Shown: one piece after another, positions 17,721 through 29,082 of the stretch
Numbering within the stretch: the first letter of the stretch is position 1
Layout: every line of letters begins with the position of its first letter
The notes under the pieces: generated by a model
Seen by the model: only the letters and a program-made list of their open reading frames with translations
What the model was told of the DNA's origin: nothing
Database searches by the model: none
Assembly (NCBI GenBank): GCA_020741775.1
Contig: DYYG01000005.1
Span: forward strand, 1 to 64,000
From: Methylorubrum populi
GTDB lineage: Bacteria; Pseudomonadota; Alphaproteobacteria; Rhizobiales; Beijerinckiaceae
Reading direction: 5' to 3'
DNA length: 64,000 nucleotides
Translations under genes and position numbers: made by a program

Positions 17721-18937
17721 GCCACGGCCCTCCCCCAGGTCTCGGCGCCCGATTTGAAACGCTCCCGGCCGAACCCTCGGGCGAAATCGGGCAAGGCGCC
17801 CTCGGTCACGAGGGCTGCCACGGCGTCGGCGGTGGCGGGAGCGAGCAGGTAGCCGTTGCGGTGGTGGCCAGTGGCGACGACGAGGCCGGGCGCCGCCTCT
17901 TCGATGATCGGCGCATCGTCGTCCGAGGTCGGGCGGAACCCGCTCCAGACGGCGTCGATCTCCATCTCTTCGATCCCCGGCAGGATGCGCCGCGCGCCTT
18001 CCAGCAGGGCGAACAGACCTCCGGCGGTGACGCCGCTGCGGAAGCCGCAATCTTCCACCGTCGCACCGACGATCAGGTGCCCGTCCCCCTTCGGCGCCAT
18101 ATGCACCGACTCGCTCCACACCATGCGCGACAGGGTGCCGGTGCGCTTGGTGGTGCGCAGGGCCAAGGACTGTCCCTTGAGCGGACGCACCGGCAACGCG
18201 AGATCGTCGGGCAGCAGGCCCGCCTCGCCGCTCCAGGCGCCGGCCGCCAGGATCACGGTCTCGGCGGCAAGCCTCCGGCCACCGGCCTCCAGGCCGACCA
18301 CGCGGCCGCCCTGGCGGTCGAGCCCGGCAACCGCGACATGCTCCACGATGGTGACACCCGCCGCCTCGCAGGCGCTCAACAGCGCCTCCATGACCAGCCG
18401 GGGATCGACCTGCGCATCGAGGGGGCAGAGGATGCCAGCGGTCACGTTCGGGCGCAGCAGCGGCTCGCGGGCGCGCACCTCAGGGCCGGAAAGCCATTCC
18501 GCCGCGACACCGGATCGCCTCTGCAGATCGTGGCGGAAGCGCAGGCGCTCCACCTCGTCCCGGCCGATGGCAATGACCAGGGTGCCGTCCTCGCGGTAAT
18601 CGATGCTCCGGCCCGACGCCGCCTGCACGGCGTCGCGGAAGGCGGGCCAGCGGACCAGGGATTCGAGCGCCAGCGGCAACAGCAGATCGGAGCCCGGCTC
18701 GTGCTCGGCGGCCGGGGCCAGCATGCCGGTCGCGGCGAGGCTCGCTCCGCTGCCGACGCTCTCGCGCTCGACCACCACTACGGAGCGGCCGGCCTGGGCC
18801 AGCCGCCACGCGATCGACAGGCCGATCAGCCCGGCGCCGACGACGGCGACATCGCACGACTGGGGAAGCTCCGCCGCGCGCGGTCGCAGGGTCAGGCTGC
18901 GGCGCTGGCCGATGGGAGAGGTCAGCAGGTCGGACAT
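17717..18937 (-). CDS. thiO: Glycine oxidase ThiO
   Basis: FAD-dependent oxidase that converts glycine to the dehydroglycine used by ThiG. The 406-residue product has the dinucleotide-binding motif DVAVVGAGLIGLS (29-41), the acidic end of strand 2 in VVVVERE, SLAATGMLAP, a central substrate domain, and the C-terminal FAD motif GFRPTSDDDAPII...GLVVATGHHRNGYLLAPATADAV. Start 18937 is 93 bases downstream of a TPP riboswitch. First gene of thiO-thiS-thiG-thiE; using ThiO in place of ThiH is the aerobic route. Confidence 0.95.
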   Translation of the reverse strand: MSDLLTSPIGQRRSLTLRPRAAELPQSCDVAVVGAGLIGLSIAWRLAQAGRSVVVVERESVGSGASLAATGMLAPAAEHEPGSDLLLPLALESLVRWPAFRDAVQAASGRSIDYREDGTLVIAIGRDEVERLRFRHDLQRRSGVAAEWLSGPEVRAREPLLRPNVTAGILCPLDAQVDPRLVMEALLSACEAAGVTIVEHVAVAGLDRQGGRVVGLEAGGRRLAAETVILAAGAWSGEAGLLPDDLALPVRPLKGQSLALRTTKRTGTLSRMVWSESVHMAPKGDGHLIVGATVEDCGFRSGVTAGGLFALLEGARRILPGIEEMEIDAVWSGFRPTSDDDAPIIEEAAPGLVVATGHHRNGYLLAPATADAVAALVTEGALPDFARGFGRERFKSGAETWGRAVA

Positions 18938-19029
18938 CGAGGGCGTGCCTTCCGCGGGTCTGCCCGCAGGAACTGGCGCCATGTGCTTCGGTGAGAAGCG
19001 GATCCGCTCCAGAGGAGCGATCCATCAGG

Positions 19030-19133
19030 TCCAATCCCTACGCCGGTATGAGCCGGATCAGGTTCGAAGGATTTCCGCGCTGCCGGTGACGGCGATAGCG
19101 GTTTCTCAGCCCCTTGACGGGGATCTCCCTGGA
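19030..19133 (-). promoter_or_regulatory. TPP riboswitch (THI element)
   Basis: On the minus strand the conserved pieces occur in order: GGGGCTGAGA, then CCTTCGAACCTGATCCGG, CTCATACCGGCGTAGGGA. The P1 arms (TCCA/TGGA ends) and the CCCC-GTCA-GGGG stem fold as expected. It sits about 93 nt before thiO and should repress thiOSGE when thiamine pyrophosphate is abundant. The following leader has a small CGCTCC/GGAGCG stem, so control may be on translation or termination. Confidence 0.95.
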
Positions 19134-19263
19134 ACGCCTTCGATGTGGGCCCAGGCGCACGCCCGGTCAATCCCCTTCGCGCCGGAGATTGAGCGGTCCG
19201 GCCTACGGACGAGGCAAGCCGTCAGATGAAAACCGGTGCGGACGGGCAGTTTCGTGGGAGAAT

Positions 19264-20538
19264 CTATTCCGCCGCCGCAGCTTTCGCGGAGGCCCTGCGC
19301 CCGGGGCGGAACACCGCCATCGGCTCGTCGAACCCATCGAGGGCGTGGCTTCCCAGCGGATCGGGATCGCCCCAGAGGAAATCGACGAAGGGCTTCGACA
19401 TCAGGAGCGGCTCCTGAAGCGTGCGGTTGAGCCGCGCCAGCCGGCTCGCGAGGTTCACGTCGCGCCCGATCACCGTGAAGTCGAGCCGCGTGCCGGAGCC
19501 GACATTGCCGTAGGCCGCCTCGCCGTGATGCAGGGCGATGCCGGCATCAACCGCCCGGCCGCCCTCGCCGAAGCGCCCGACGGCATTCGCCTCGGCCAGC
19601 GCCGCCAGCGCCGCTTCGGCGGCCGTCAGCGCACTCTTGGCCGCACCGCCAAGGTCGTCACCCGACTCGCGGAAGATCGCGAGCAGCCCGTCGCCGAGAT
19701 ATTTCAGCACCTCGCCTCCCTCCCGCTCGATCGGCGGGACGAGGCAGTCGAAGAAGGCGTTCAGGAGGTCGACCGCGCCCTCGGGGGTGAGGTCGGCGGA
19801 AAGGCGGGTGTAGTCGCGCATATCGGCGAACAGGATCGCGGATCGGATGCGGCGCACCTGCCCGCGCCGGATATCGCCCGACAGGATCGCCCGGTGCGGC
19901 TCGTCGCCGACATAGATGCGCAGCACCGTGTCGAGCTGCTTGTTGAGCAGGCGCATCTCCATCACCGCCGCGAGGGCGGGCATGATGAAGCGCAGGATCG
20001 CGATGTCCTCGTCGCGAAAGCCACCCTCCGCGCGGGTCGCGAAGGTGATTCCGTTCTTGGTGCCGTTGGTGAAGATCAGGGGAGCGACGAGGTAATGGGT
20101 GTACCCGTCCGCCTTCAGTTCGGGAATGATCGCGTAGGCGTCGTCCGGGGTCTCCGACAGATCGAGACTCAGCCACTCGCCGGTTTCATGCACCGCGTAG
20201 AACGGGCTTGCCCGGTAGGCGCGGGCGGAGGCCTCTCCGTGCGGGAACAGGCGCACGGTCGAGCCGGCCCCGCGGGTCCAGACCCGGCCGACGCCCGAAT
20301 ACTCGGAGTGGAGCGTGTCGATGGCGGTGGAGGCCCGGTCGATCGGCACGCCGATCTCGGTCAGGCGCTCGCCCAGGCCCGCCAGCAGGTCGTCGGCCTT
20401 GGGCAGCCGGGCCCCCTCGCCGAGCAGCCAATCCCGGACGCCGACGCAGGCCTGGAGCGCCCCGAACGGGACGTCCTCGGCTTCCGATCCGTCGGCCAGG
20501 GCCGTCGGCACTTGTCTCGGGGCGTCCGCGTCGCTCAT
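19264..20538 (-). CDS. Class III adenylate/guanylate cyclase
   Basis: A 424-residue soluble nucleotidyl cyclase. The C-terminal catalytic domain (about 230-400) shows metal-binding Asp239 in ILFADMRDYTRLS, the second metal Asp283 in YLGDGLLAIF, and GRDVNLASRLARL near 365. The N-terminal 200 residues contain a GAF-like region (YAIIPELKADGYTHYLVAPLIFTNGTKNGITFATR) that may sense a ligand; this arrangement is common in rhizobial cyclases. No membrane segment. Its signal is unknown. The gene is monocistronic, divergent from the small exported protein gene. Confidence 0.88.
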   Translation of the reverse strand: MSDADAPRQVPTALADGSEAEDVPFGALQACVGVRDWLLGEGARLPKADDLLAGLGERLTEIGVPIDRASTAIDTLHSEYSGVGRVWTRGAGSTVRLFPHGEASARAYRASPFYAVHETGEWLSLDLSETPDDAYAIIPELKADGYTHYLVAPLIFTNGTKNGITFATRAEGGFRDEDIAILRFIMPALAAVMEMRLLNKQLDTVLRIYVGDEPHRAILSGDIRRGQVRRIRSAILFADMRDYTRLSADLTPEGAVDLLNAFFDCLVPPIEREGGEVLKYLGDGLLAIFRESGDDLGGAAKSALTAAEAALAALAEANAVGRFGEGGRAVDAGIALHHGEAAYGNVGSGTRLDFTVIGRDVNLASRLARLNRTLQEPLLMSKPFVDFLWGDPDPLGSHALDGFDEPMAVFRPGRRASAKAAAAE

Positions 20539-20838
20539 CGCTGGAAGGTGGTTTCTCGAACTGCCGAGGCAAGACGTCGGGCGAAGACGACAGCCCGGCC
20601 GGGACCGCGCATCGACCCCTACGGGCCGCCTCGGTGGCGGGACGCTTAACGGACATGCTTGGCCGTCTCGTGACCGACCGGCCCGAGGCGCCGCCGATCA
20701 TGGCCGCAATTGGGACGCTGGATCAAGAGATCAGCACGATCCGCCAGTGTCGAAGGCTGGACTTCTGGCCTAGTGGCTCAGCTTGGCAGGACTGAACCTG
20801 CCGGACTTGCCGATCCATCGGCACCAGGACGACCCGAC

Positions 20839-21207
20839 ATGCTGAGAATTGCTCTTAGCTTCTCCCTTCTGGCCGCTGCGGCCTTTGCTCCAATCCCGGC
20901 CTCGGCCCAGAGCAAGCAGGATTTCACCCTGGTCAACCGGACCGGCTACCAGATCGATGAGGTGTATGTGGGTCCCGTCAGCCAATCGCACTGGGGAGAG
21001 GACGTGATGGGCAAGGATTCCATCGCCGATGGAGAGACCGCCGACATCAGCTTCAATGGCGGGTCGAACGCCTGCAAGTGGGACATCAGGGTCGTCTACA
21101 ATGACGGCGATGCCTCCGAGTTTCGCAACGTCAACCTGTGCAATATCAGCCGGGTGACTCTGTTCTGGAATCGCCGCGCCAACGAGACGCGCTTCGTCGT
21201 CGAATAG
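20839..21207 (+). CDS. Small exported protein of unknown function
   Basis: The 122-residue product begins with a signal peptide (MLRIALSFSLLAAAAF, cleavage at ASA-QSK). The mature part, about 99 residues, starts DFTLVNRTGYQIDEVYVGP and has GWGED-like and ADISFNGGSNACKWDIRVVYNDGD segments, then a second Cys in NLCNISRVTLFWN; the two cysteines could pair in the periplasm. Similar small exported proteins are often mislabelled as argininosuccinate lyase in databases, which the sequence does not support. Function unknown. Confidence 0.75.
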   Translation: MLRIALSFSLLAAAAFAPIPASAQSKQDFTLVNRTGYQIDEVYVGPVSQSHWGEDVMGKDSIADGETADISFNGGSNACKWDIRVVYNDGDASEFRNVNLCNISRVTLFWNRRANETRFVVE

Positions 21208-21416
21208 GCGAACTGGCGAAATCGCGCGAAGCGTGGCGGGAAAAAGCACCGCTCCGCGCGGTCAACCGACAGAGATTTCGGTCAACAGGCCGCGATCATG
21301 AAGCGTTAAGCACAGTACCGCGCTTGCGGAGGCTCGGACCGGCTCCGATAACGGAGACCGATGTTCTTTTCCCAGGGATCCGGGCCGGATCCGGCCCTCC
21401 CCGCTTTTTCGCTCTC

Positions 21417-22421
21417 GTGTCGATCCAATCCTTCACCTTCACATCCGATGTCGGCGGCTTCGATGGCTACCAAGCCCTCTATGCCAGCGGCACCGATGTC
21501 TCGGCCACGGACGCGCCTTTCGCGGCACGGGTGGAGGCGCATCGCTTCGGCCGGATGAACGTGTTCGAGCGAGTCTTGAGCGGGGTGGAACACCGTCGCA
21601 ACTGGGCCCGGGTGCGCAACGACGGCTTCGAGCACTTCACGCTGCAATATCTGCGCAACGGCGTCTTCCACGGCGGGCCGCTCGGGGACGAACGCCGCCT
21701 CTCGCCCGGCGACATCATCCTGTTCGATCTGACTCGCCCGCAGCGCACGCGCTTGGAAATGGCGAACTTCGTCACCGTCAGCTTGCCCCGGGAACTGATC
21801 GAAGCGGCGGCGCCCGATGCCGGGCGCTTCCACGGCCAGATCCTCCCGGAGGCGGTGTCCGGACTGCTCGGCGACCTCATGGGATCGCTCGCCCGGCGGG
21901 CCGCCGCGACGACGCCGGAGACGGCCACGAGCACCGCCCGCGCGCTGTCCGAACTCCTGGCCGGCGCTCTCGGACAGATGCAGCCCAGCGAGGAGGCCAC
22001 GAGCGCGATCCTCACCGATCTCCGGCGCCAGCGGGCGGAAGCCTTCATCGAAGCGCGCCTGCACGATCCGTCTCTCGACGTGGCCATGGTCGCCCGCGGC
22101 GCCGGGGTGTCGCGCAGCGCCCTCTACCGGCTGTTCGAACCGACCGGCGGTGTCGCCCACCACATCACCACACGCCGCCTCGAGCGGCTGAGCGCCGCCC
22201 TGCGCAATCCGGCGGAGATGCGCTCGATCACCACGCTCACCTTCGACCACGGGTTCTCCAGCGAGAGCCATTGCAGCCGCGTCTTCCGCAGCGCCTTCGG
22301 CGTGCCGCCGGGACGCTACCGGGCGGAGATTCGCCGCCCCGGCGCCGATGAACGGGGCGGCCCCCTCGCAGGAGAAAGCGCCCGGAGCCTGCTCGACGCT
22401 TGGTCGCGTGCCCTCGCCTGA
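21417..22421 (+). CDS. AraC family transcriptional regulator
   Basis: The protein has an N-terminal cupin-like ligand-binding domain of the AraC-binding type (HFTLQYLRNGVFHG, LSPGDIILFDLTRP, about residues 60-130) and a C-terminal double helix-turn-helix (DPSLDVAMVARGAGVSRSALYRLFEPTGG, then ITTLTFDHGFSSESHCSRVFRSAFGVPPGRYR, about 225-310). The frame runs further upstream, but those codons overlap the preceding gene and lack conservation; I took the GTG at 21417 (VSIQSFTF), which has no clear ribosome binding site, so the start is uncertain. It may regulate the MFS gene 34 bp downstream (inference). Confidence 0.85.
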   Translation: MSIQSFTFTSDVGGFDGYQALYASGTDVSATDAPFAARVEAHRFGRMNVFERVLSGVEHRRNWARVRNDGFEHFTLQYLRNGVFHGGPLGDERRLSPGDIILFDLTRPQRTRLEMANFVTVSLPRELIEAAAPDAGRFHGQILPEAVSGLLGDLMGSLARRAAATTPETATSTARALSELLAGALGQMQPSEEATSAILTDLRRQRAEAFIEARLHDPSLDVAMVARGAGVSRSALYRLFEPTGGVAHHITTRRLERLSAALRNPAEMRSITTLTFDHGFSSESHCSRVFRSAFGVPPGRYRAEIRRPGADERGGPLAGESARSLLDAWSRALA

Positions 22422-22455
22422 CCTTGCCAAGCCCCTGCACCCCGGCGGTCCGGGG

Positions 22456-23754
22456 ATGGAACGGTCCGGCCTTTCCGGTTGGCGGCTCGTCGCGCTGCTG
22501 GCCTCGATCCAGCTCTCAGCCTTCTGCGACCGCTTCCTCCTGACCCTGGTCGCGACGCCGGCCAAGCAGGCACTCGCTCTCAGCGATACACAGCTCGGAC
22601 TGGTTCAGGGCTCCGCCTTCGCCCTTCCCTATGCCCTCGCCCTTCCCGTTTTCGGCATGGTGGCCGATGGCGGCCGTCAGCGCGGCGTCCTGCTGACATG
22701 CCTGGGATTGTGGAGCGCGGCGACGATCGCCTGCGGGCTCGTGGGCGGGTTCGGCGGCCTGCTCGTGGCGCGCTTCGTGCTGGGGCTCGGACAGGCCGGT
22801 GTCGGCCCGGCCGCCCTCTCCCTGATGACCCTGCATCTGGGCCGGGCCACGCTCGGGCGCGGCATCGCGGCCCTCACCAGTGCCGCCACCCTCGGCCGCA
22901 GCGTGTCCCTGCTCGTGGGCGGCGCGGTGCTGGCATGGCTGACGGCCCGGAACGGGCTCGACCTTCCGGGGCTCGGCCCCCTGGCCCCCTGGCAGGCGCT
23001 GTTCCTCCTGACGGCGCTGCCGAACCTGCTCCTGGCCTTGCTGCTCCTGCGCCTTCGCCCCGTGCCCGCTCGCGCGGTTCGAGGCGCCGAAACGCAGCCG
23101 CATCGCCGGCCCCGCTCCCTCGCCGAGGCCCTCATCTGGATCCGGCACCGCCGGAAGGCCTATCTGCCACAGACCGTGGCGGCGATGGCGACGGTCCTCA
23201 TGGCTCAGACCCTCGCCGCCTGGGCGCCGACCTTCTACGTCCGCAATTTCGGATTCACCCCGGCGGAGAGCGGCCTGCATCTCGGCCTTCTCGTTCTGGT
23301 CGCCGCCCCACTCGGTCATGCCGCGGGCGGCCTCGGCCTCGACCGGCTGCGGCGTACCGGACGGATCGACGCCGCGCCTCTCCTTCTGGCGCTCGGCTTG
23401 ATCCTGACGGTTCCGCTGACGGTGCTGACGAGTCTGGCATCGGATCTCCCGCTCTCCCTGGCCGGGTTCGCCGGCCTCGTCGCGTTGGTCGGCTTCACCA
23501 GTCCGCCCTCGCTCGCGGGCATCCAGATCCTGACGCCGCGCCACCTGCGGGGCCGGGTCAGTGCCGTCTTCCTCGCTGTCGTGACCCTGGCAGGCTTCGG
23601 GCTCGGGCCGCTGCTGGTCGGATTTCTCAGTGATCGCGCCTTCGGCGAGGGGGGCCTCGGCCTGGCCCTTCTCGCCGTCTTCGCGCCGGTCGCCGGGCTA
23701 GGCGCCCTTGCCGCCGCCTTGGCACGCCGGGCGTGGCGGCCGGGGCAACGATAG
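22456..23754 (+). CDS. Major facilitator superfamily transporter
   Basis: A 432-residue inner-membrane transporter with about 12 hydrophobic segments. Family marks include DRFLLTLVATPAKQALALSDTQLGLVQG at the first helix pair, a cytosolic loop VADGGRQRGVLL after helix 2, RFVLGLGQAGVGPAALSLMTLHL (helix 4-5), a central polar loop (about 205-235), and the repeated loop LDRLRRTGRID in the second half. Substrate cannot be told from sequence. It follows the AraC regulator closely, which could be its controller. Confidence 0.88.
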   Translation: MERSGLSGWRLVALLASIQLSAFCDRFLLTLVATPAKQALALSDTQLGLVQGSAFALPYALALPVFGMVADGGRQRGVLLTCLGLWSAATIACGLVGGFGGLLVARFVLGLGQAGVGPAALSLMTLHLGRATLGRGIAALTSAATLGRSVSLLVGGAVLAWLTARNGLDLPGLGPLAPWQALFLLTALPNLLLALLLLRLRPVPARAVRGAETQPHRRPRSLAEALIWIRHRRKAYLPQTVAAMATVLMAQTLAAWAPTFYVRNFGFTPAESGLHLGLLVLVAAPLGHAAGGLGLDRLRRTGRIDAAPLLLALGLILTVPLTVLTSLASDLPLSLAGFAGLVALVGFTSPPSLAGIQILTPRHLRGRVSAVFLAVVTLAGFGLGPLLVGFLSDRAFGEGGLGLALLAVFAPVAGLGALAAALARRAWRPGQR

Positions 23755-23936
23755 GAACGCTCCCAACCCCTCTTCAACATTTGAGCGAATCGCCGTAGGT
23801 GAGGATCGTCCTTTGGCAGCGACTTGGCTGCCCGGCCGTAAGCGTCTCACGTCAGGCAACGCATCGATTGACCGGCCTTCGGGTTCGGTGAGCGCCTCGC
23901 GTCTCCCCGTGCCGGTGGCCCGAACAAGGATGTCCT

Positions 23937-24203
23937 ATGCCTGTCTTTCCTCGTCCGCTCGCGCTGCGTCGTTTGCCGGCACGCTATGCCGGCCTCGTCA
24001 TGCCTCTTGTGCTGTCGGTGATGATGACCTTCGTGGTCTCCGGCATCGCGACGCTGCGCAGCCTCGGCCCGACCCCTGACTTCCTGGCGACTTGGCCCGC
24101 CGCCTGGGGCCTGTCATGGCTCGTCGCCTTCCCGACCCTGTTGCTGGTCTTGCCGCTGGTGCGCCGGATCGTCGGGCTGGTGGTGGAACCGGCCGCCCGC
24201 TAG
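23937..24203 (+). CDS. DUF2798 small membrane protein
   Basis: An 88-residue protein with two hydrophobic segments (about 18-42 and 52-80) that matches the DUF2798 pattern: LPARYAGLVMPLVLSVMMTFVVSGIATLRSLG, then a Trp-rich FLATWPAAWGLSWLVAFP and a final PLVRRIVG. Function unknown. The gene stands alone after a 180-bp gap and ends at a strong bidirectional terminator shared with rpoD. Confidence 0.8.
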   Translation: MPVFPRPLALRRLPARYAGLVMPLVLSVMMTFVVSGIATLRSLGPTPDFLATWPAAWGLSWLVAFPTLLLVLPLVRRIVGLVVEPAAR

Positions 24204-24214
24204 GCCCCGAATCG

Positions 24215-24242
24215 AAACGGCCGCCCCGAGGGGCGGCCGTTT
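24215..24242. terminator. Bidirectional intrinsic terminator between DUF2798 gene and rpoD
   Basis: A 13-bp perfect stem, AAACGGCCGCCCC (24215-24227) with GGGGCGGCCGTTT (24230-24242), flanked by A-runs on one side and T-rich TTTCTCTTT on the other. It works for both convergent genes: rpoD ends at 24253 on the minus strand and the DUF2798 gene at 24203 on the plus strand. Confidence 0.9.
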
Positions 24243-24252
24243 CTCTTTCCGG

Positions 24253-26253
<2,001 letters not shown>

Positions 26254-26480
26254 GCTCAGCCTATTGTTCTCGTGGCGGCGGCCGGGCAGCGGCCCGCGCG
26301 CTCCGCGAAAGACCCGTCGCAATGTCGTGGAATGGCGCGCTTGTCGAGTGCCCGCGCCGATTCTCGTTGCCTATGCTCTACCCTGCCGTACGTTGACCGA
26401 CCGTTAACCAAATCGGCAACCCACTGCCGTCACCGCTCGGTCACGGTGACATGAATTCCCCTCGGAAGCCCCTCAAGACC

Positions 26481-28403
26481 TCACTCCTCCTGGGAGACCT
26501 CCGCTTCCGCCTCGGCCGCTGCGATCACCGCCAATTGCTGCTGCACATCGCAGAGCCAGGCGAAGTTGGCCTCCGACCCATCCTCGGCAAGTGCTCTCTC
26601 GGCTTGGTGGAGTTCGCTATGTAGCGCTCCTGACTGCCTGTGCAAGATCACAGCCTGATGCAGGGTATGTTCCAGACGCTGCGGATCGGCATTCGGATCG
26701 AGCATCCAGCGGTCGCCAGGATTGACCAAAGCCGCCAGCCGGGCATGCGCCTCGTCCAATCCGGCGCGGCGCAGGCGCGATTGCAGCAGTTCAGGCTCCG
26801 GCGTGCCCGCTTCCGCTGCGCGGTCGAGCAGGAGGGTGCGCAGGGCGCTCGCATCCGGGTTGACCAATTCGAGGGCGGCGAGGGCCTCTTCCTCAATTCC
26901 GAGCAGTTCCGGGTGCGCCAACAGGCTCATCACGATCATCGCCTCGCGCTTGGCCGCCCGTCCTCCCTGCACCGGCACGGGGGCCGCGGCCTTGAGGAGC
27001 GGGCTGAAGCCGGTGGTGATGCGCGGCGAGGGCGGCGGGTCACCGGGGCGAGGCCGGCGGGGGAACGGTGCGCCGCGCTGGGCCGGGGCGGTGGACCGGG
27101 CCGTTGCCCGCTCCGCCCGCCCTCCGGACAGGCCGCGCAGCCGCTCCTCGATGTCGTCGCGATAGAACCGGCGCACGGTCTCGTCGCGGATGCCGGCCAC
27201 CGCCTCCCGCAGGGTCCGGGCGAGCCCGGCGCGGCGCTCGGGCGTATCGAGGGGGCCGGCTTCGGCTTCGCGGGCCCACAGCATGTCGACCAGGGGCCGC
27301 GCGCCCGCCAGCACCGCCTCGATCGCCGAGGCGCCGCCGGAGCGCATCAAATCGTCCGGGTCCTGGCCCTCCGGCAGCAAAGCGACCCGCAGGGACTTGC
27401 CGGGCTCCAGCGAGGGCAAGGCGACGTCGAGGGCCTTGAAGGCGGCGCGCTGGCCCGCCCCGTCGCCGTCGAAACAGAGGATCGGCTCGTCGGCATGGCG
27501 CCAGAGCAGGGCGAGCTGTTCCTCGGTCAAGGCGGTGCCGAGGGGCGCGACCGTCTCGGGATATCCGGCCAGGGTCATGGCGATGACGTCGACATAGCCC
27601 TCGACCGCCACGATGCGGCTCTTCTCATGCGCGGCCTTGCGGGCGGCATGGAGGTTGTAGAGCATCCGCCCCTTGTGGAAGAGCGGCGTCTCCGGCGAGT
27701 TCATGTACTTCGCCTTGGCATCCGCCCGCATCGCCCGGCCGCCGAAGGCGACGACACGGCCGCGGATGTCGAGGATCGGAAACATCACCCGGTCGCGGAA
27801 CTTGTCGTAGGGGACGTTCACTCCCTCGGCGGTGGCGAGCAGCCCGAGTTCCAGCATCAGGTCGCGGTCGACGCCTTTGCCGGCGAGGAAATCGCGCAGG
27901 CCGTAGCGTTCCGATTTCGCATAGCCGAGGCGGAAGCGCTTGCGGGTGGCCTCGCTCAGACCGCGTCGGTCGAGATAGGCCCGCGCCTCGCTCCCCGCAG
28001 GCCCGCGCAGCTGCTCCTCGAAGAAGGCGGCGGCCAGTTCCATCACTTCGAGGCCGCCCTTGCGGCGCTCCTCGGCCCGCTCGCTCTCGGCGCTCACCTT
28101 CGGCAGGGTGACACCGGCCTCGCTGGCGAGCCTCTCGACTGCCTCCGGGAAACTAAGCCCTTCCGTTTCCATGAGGAATTTGAAGATGTCGCCGTGCTTG
28201 CCGGACGAGAAGCAGTGATAGAACTGCTTCTGGTCGTTGACGTAAAAGGAGGGCGTCTTCTCCGCGTTGAACGGCGAGAGGCCGCGCCATTCGCGGCCAG
28301 CCTTTTTGAGCCGCACGCGGCGGCCGACTATGTCGGAAGCCGGCAGCCTGGCGCGGATTTCTTCGAGGATGTGGGGCGGATAGCGCACGGGGTTCCAGGG
28401 CAA
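26481..28403 (-). CDS. dnaG: DNA primase
   Basis: Makes RNA primers for DNA replication. The N-terminal domain reads GLSPFNAEKTPSF...QFYHCFSSGKHGDIFKF: of the four CHC2 zinc ligands only the Cys in YHC remains, with Ser and Asn at other ligand positions, the non-zinc form usual in alphaproteobacteria. The TOPRIM domain is intact (AVEGYVDVIAM, GTALTEEQ, FDGDGAGQRAA). The C-terminal helicase-binding region is diverged after a Pro/Arg-rich linker. The frame opens with TTG at 28403; GTG at 28388 (VRYPPHILEEIRARLP) is the more likely true start. Located between yqeY and rpoD. Confidence 0.97.
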   Translation of the reverse strand: MPWNPVRYPPHILEEIRARLPASDIVGRRVRLKKAGREWRGLSPFNAEKTPSFYVNDQKQFYHCFSSGKHGDIFKFLMETEGLSFPEAVERLASEAGVTLPKVSAESERAEERRKGGLEVMELAAAFFEEQLRGPAGSEARAYLDRRGLSEATRKRFRLGYAKSERYGLRDFLAGKGVDRDLMLELGLLATAEGVNVPYDKFRDRVMFPILDIRGRVVAFGGRAMRADAKAKYMNSPETPLFHKGRMLYNLHAARKAAHEKSRIVAVEGYVDVIAMTLAGYPETVAPLGTALTEEQLALLWRHADEPILCFDGDGAGQRAAFKALDVALPSLEPGKSLRVALLPEGQDPDDLMRSGGASAIEAVLAGARPLVDMLWAREAEAGPLDTPERRAGLARTLREAVAGIRDETVRRFYRDDIEERLRGLSGGRAERATARSTAPAQRGAPFPRRPRPGDPPPSPRITTGFSPLLKAAAPVPVQGGRAAKREAMIVMSLLAHPELLGIEEEALAALELVNPDASALRTLLLDRAAEAGTPEPELLQSRLRRAGLDEAHARLAALVNPGDRWMLDPNADPQRLEHTLHQAVILHRQSGALHSELHQAERALAEDGSEANFAWLCDVQQQLAVIAAAEAEAEVSQEE

Positions 28404-28510
28404 GCCGATCGCGTGGACGACGAGGACCGGCCTCGGCCCGGAGTCTAGCGCGGCGCGCCTGCCGGAGTCTTAAGGCCGACCGCCCGCCGCGCGCTCCTCC
28501 GCCGTCGGAC

Positions 28511-28532
28511 GGGATGCCGGCACCGGCATCCC
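28511..28532 (-). terminator. Palindrome between yqeY and dnaG
   Basis: GGGATGCCGG/CCGGCATCCC with a two-base centre (28511-28532), just after the yqeY stop on the minus strand and about 108 bp before dnaG. No T-run follows, so it may attenuate rather than end transcription into dnaG-rpoD. Confidence 0.45.
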
Positions 28533-28541
28533 GCGGGGAAA

Positions 28542-29000
28542 CTACTTCCCGGCCAGAGCGTCCTTCACCAGCGCGCTGGCGCGGCCGAAATCCATGCGGC
28601 CGGTATATTTGGCCTTCAGCGCGGCGATCACCTTGCCCATGTCCTTCGGACCCGCCGCGCCGGTCTCGGCGATGGCATCGGCGATGGCGGTGCGCGTCTC
28701 GGCTTCGTCCAGTTGCTGCGGCAGGAAGGTCTGGATGATCTCGGCCTCGGCGCGCTCGCTCTCGGCGAGTTCGGGCCGGCCGCCCTGCTCGTAGACGCCG
28801 GCGGCTTCCTGGCGCTGCTTGATCATCTTCTGGAGCAGGGCGAGGATCTCGTCCTCGCTCGTCTGCTCCTTGCCCTCGCCGCGGGCAGCGATGTCCCGGT
28901 CCTTGAGCGCCGCCTGAATCATGCGCACGGTCGAGAGCTTCTGCTTCTCGCCAGCCTTCATGGCTTCCTTCATTGCGGCGGTGATGCGCTCGCGCAGCAT
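28542..29000 (-). CDS. yqeY: GatB/YqeY domain protein
   Basis: A 152-residue protein of the YqeY family, related to the tRNA-binding tail domain of GatB in the glutamyl-tRNA amidotransferase. It starts MLRERITAAMKEAMKAGEKQKLSTVRMIQAALKD and continues with the family's LLQKMIKQRQEAAGVYEQGGRPELAESERAEAEIIQTFLPQQL and the C-terminal DMGKVIAALKAKYTGRMDFGRASALVKDAL. The exact role is unknown. It occupies the place before dnaG-rpoD that rpsU has in E. coli, and is divergent from carA. Confidence 0.95.
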   Translation of the reverse strand: MLRERITAAMKEAMKAGEKQKLSTVRMIQAALKDRDIAARGEGKEQTSEDEILALLQKMIKQRQEAAGVYEQGGRPELAESERAEAEIIQTFLPQQLDEAETRTAIADAIAETGAAGPKDMGKVIAALKAKYTGRMDFGRASALVKDALAGK

Positions 29001-29082
29001 GATGACATGACTCCAGTCGGATGTTTTGGCGCAGGTGCCCTGCTTGTCCAGGGCGTTGCGCAGGGGAGATCCCGCGCCCAGA

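Noticed and set aside
21138..21416. Upstream extension of the AraC regulator
   Set aside because: Overlaps the end of the exported-protein gene in another frame and lacks family similarity.
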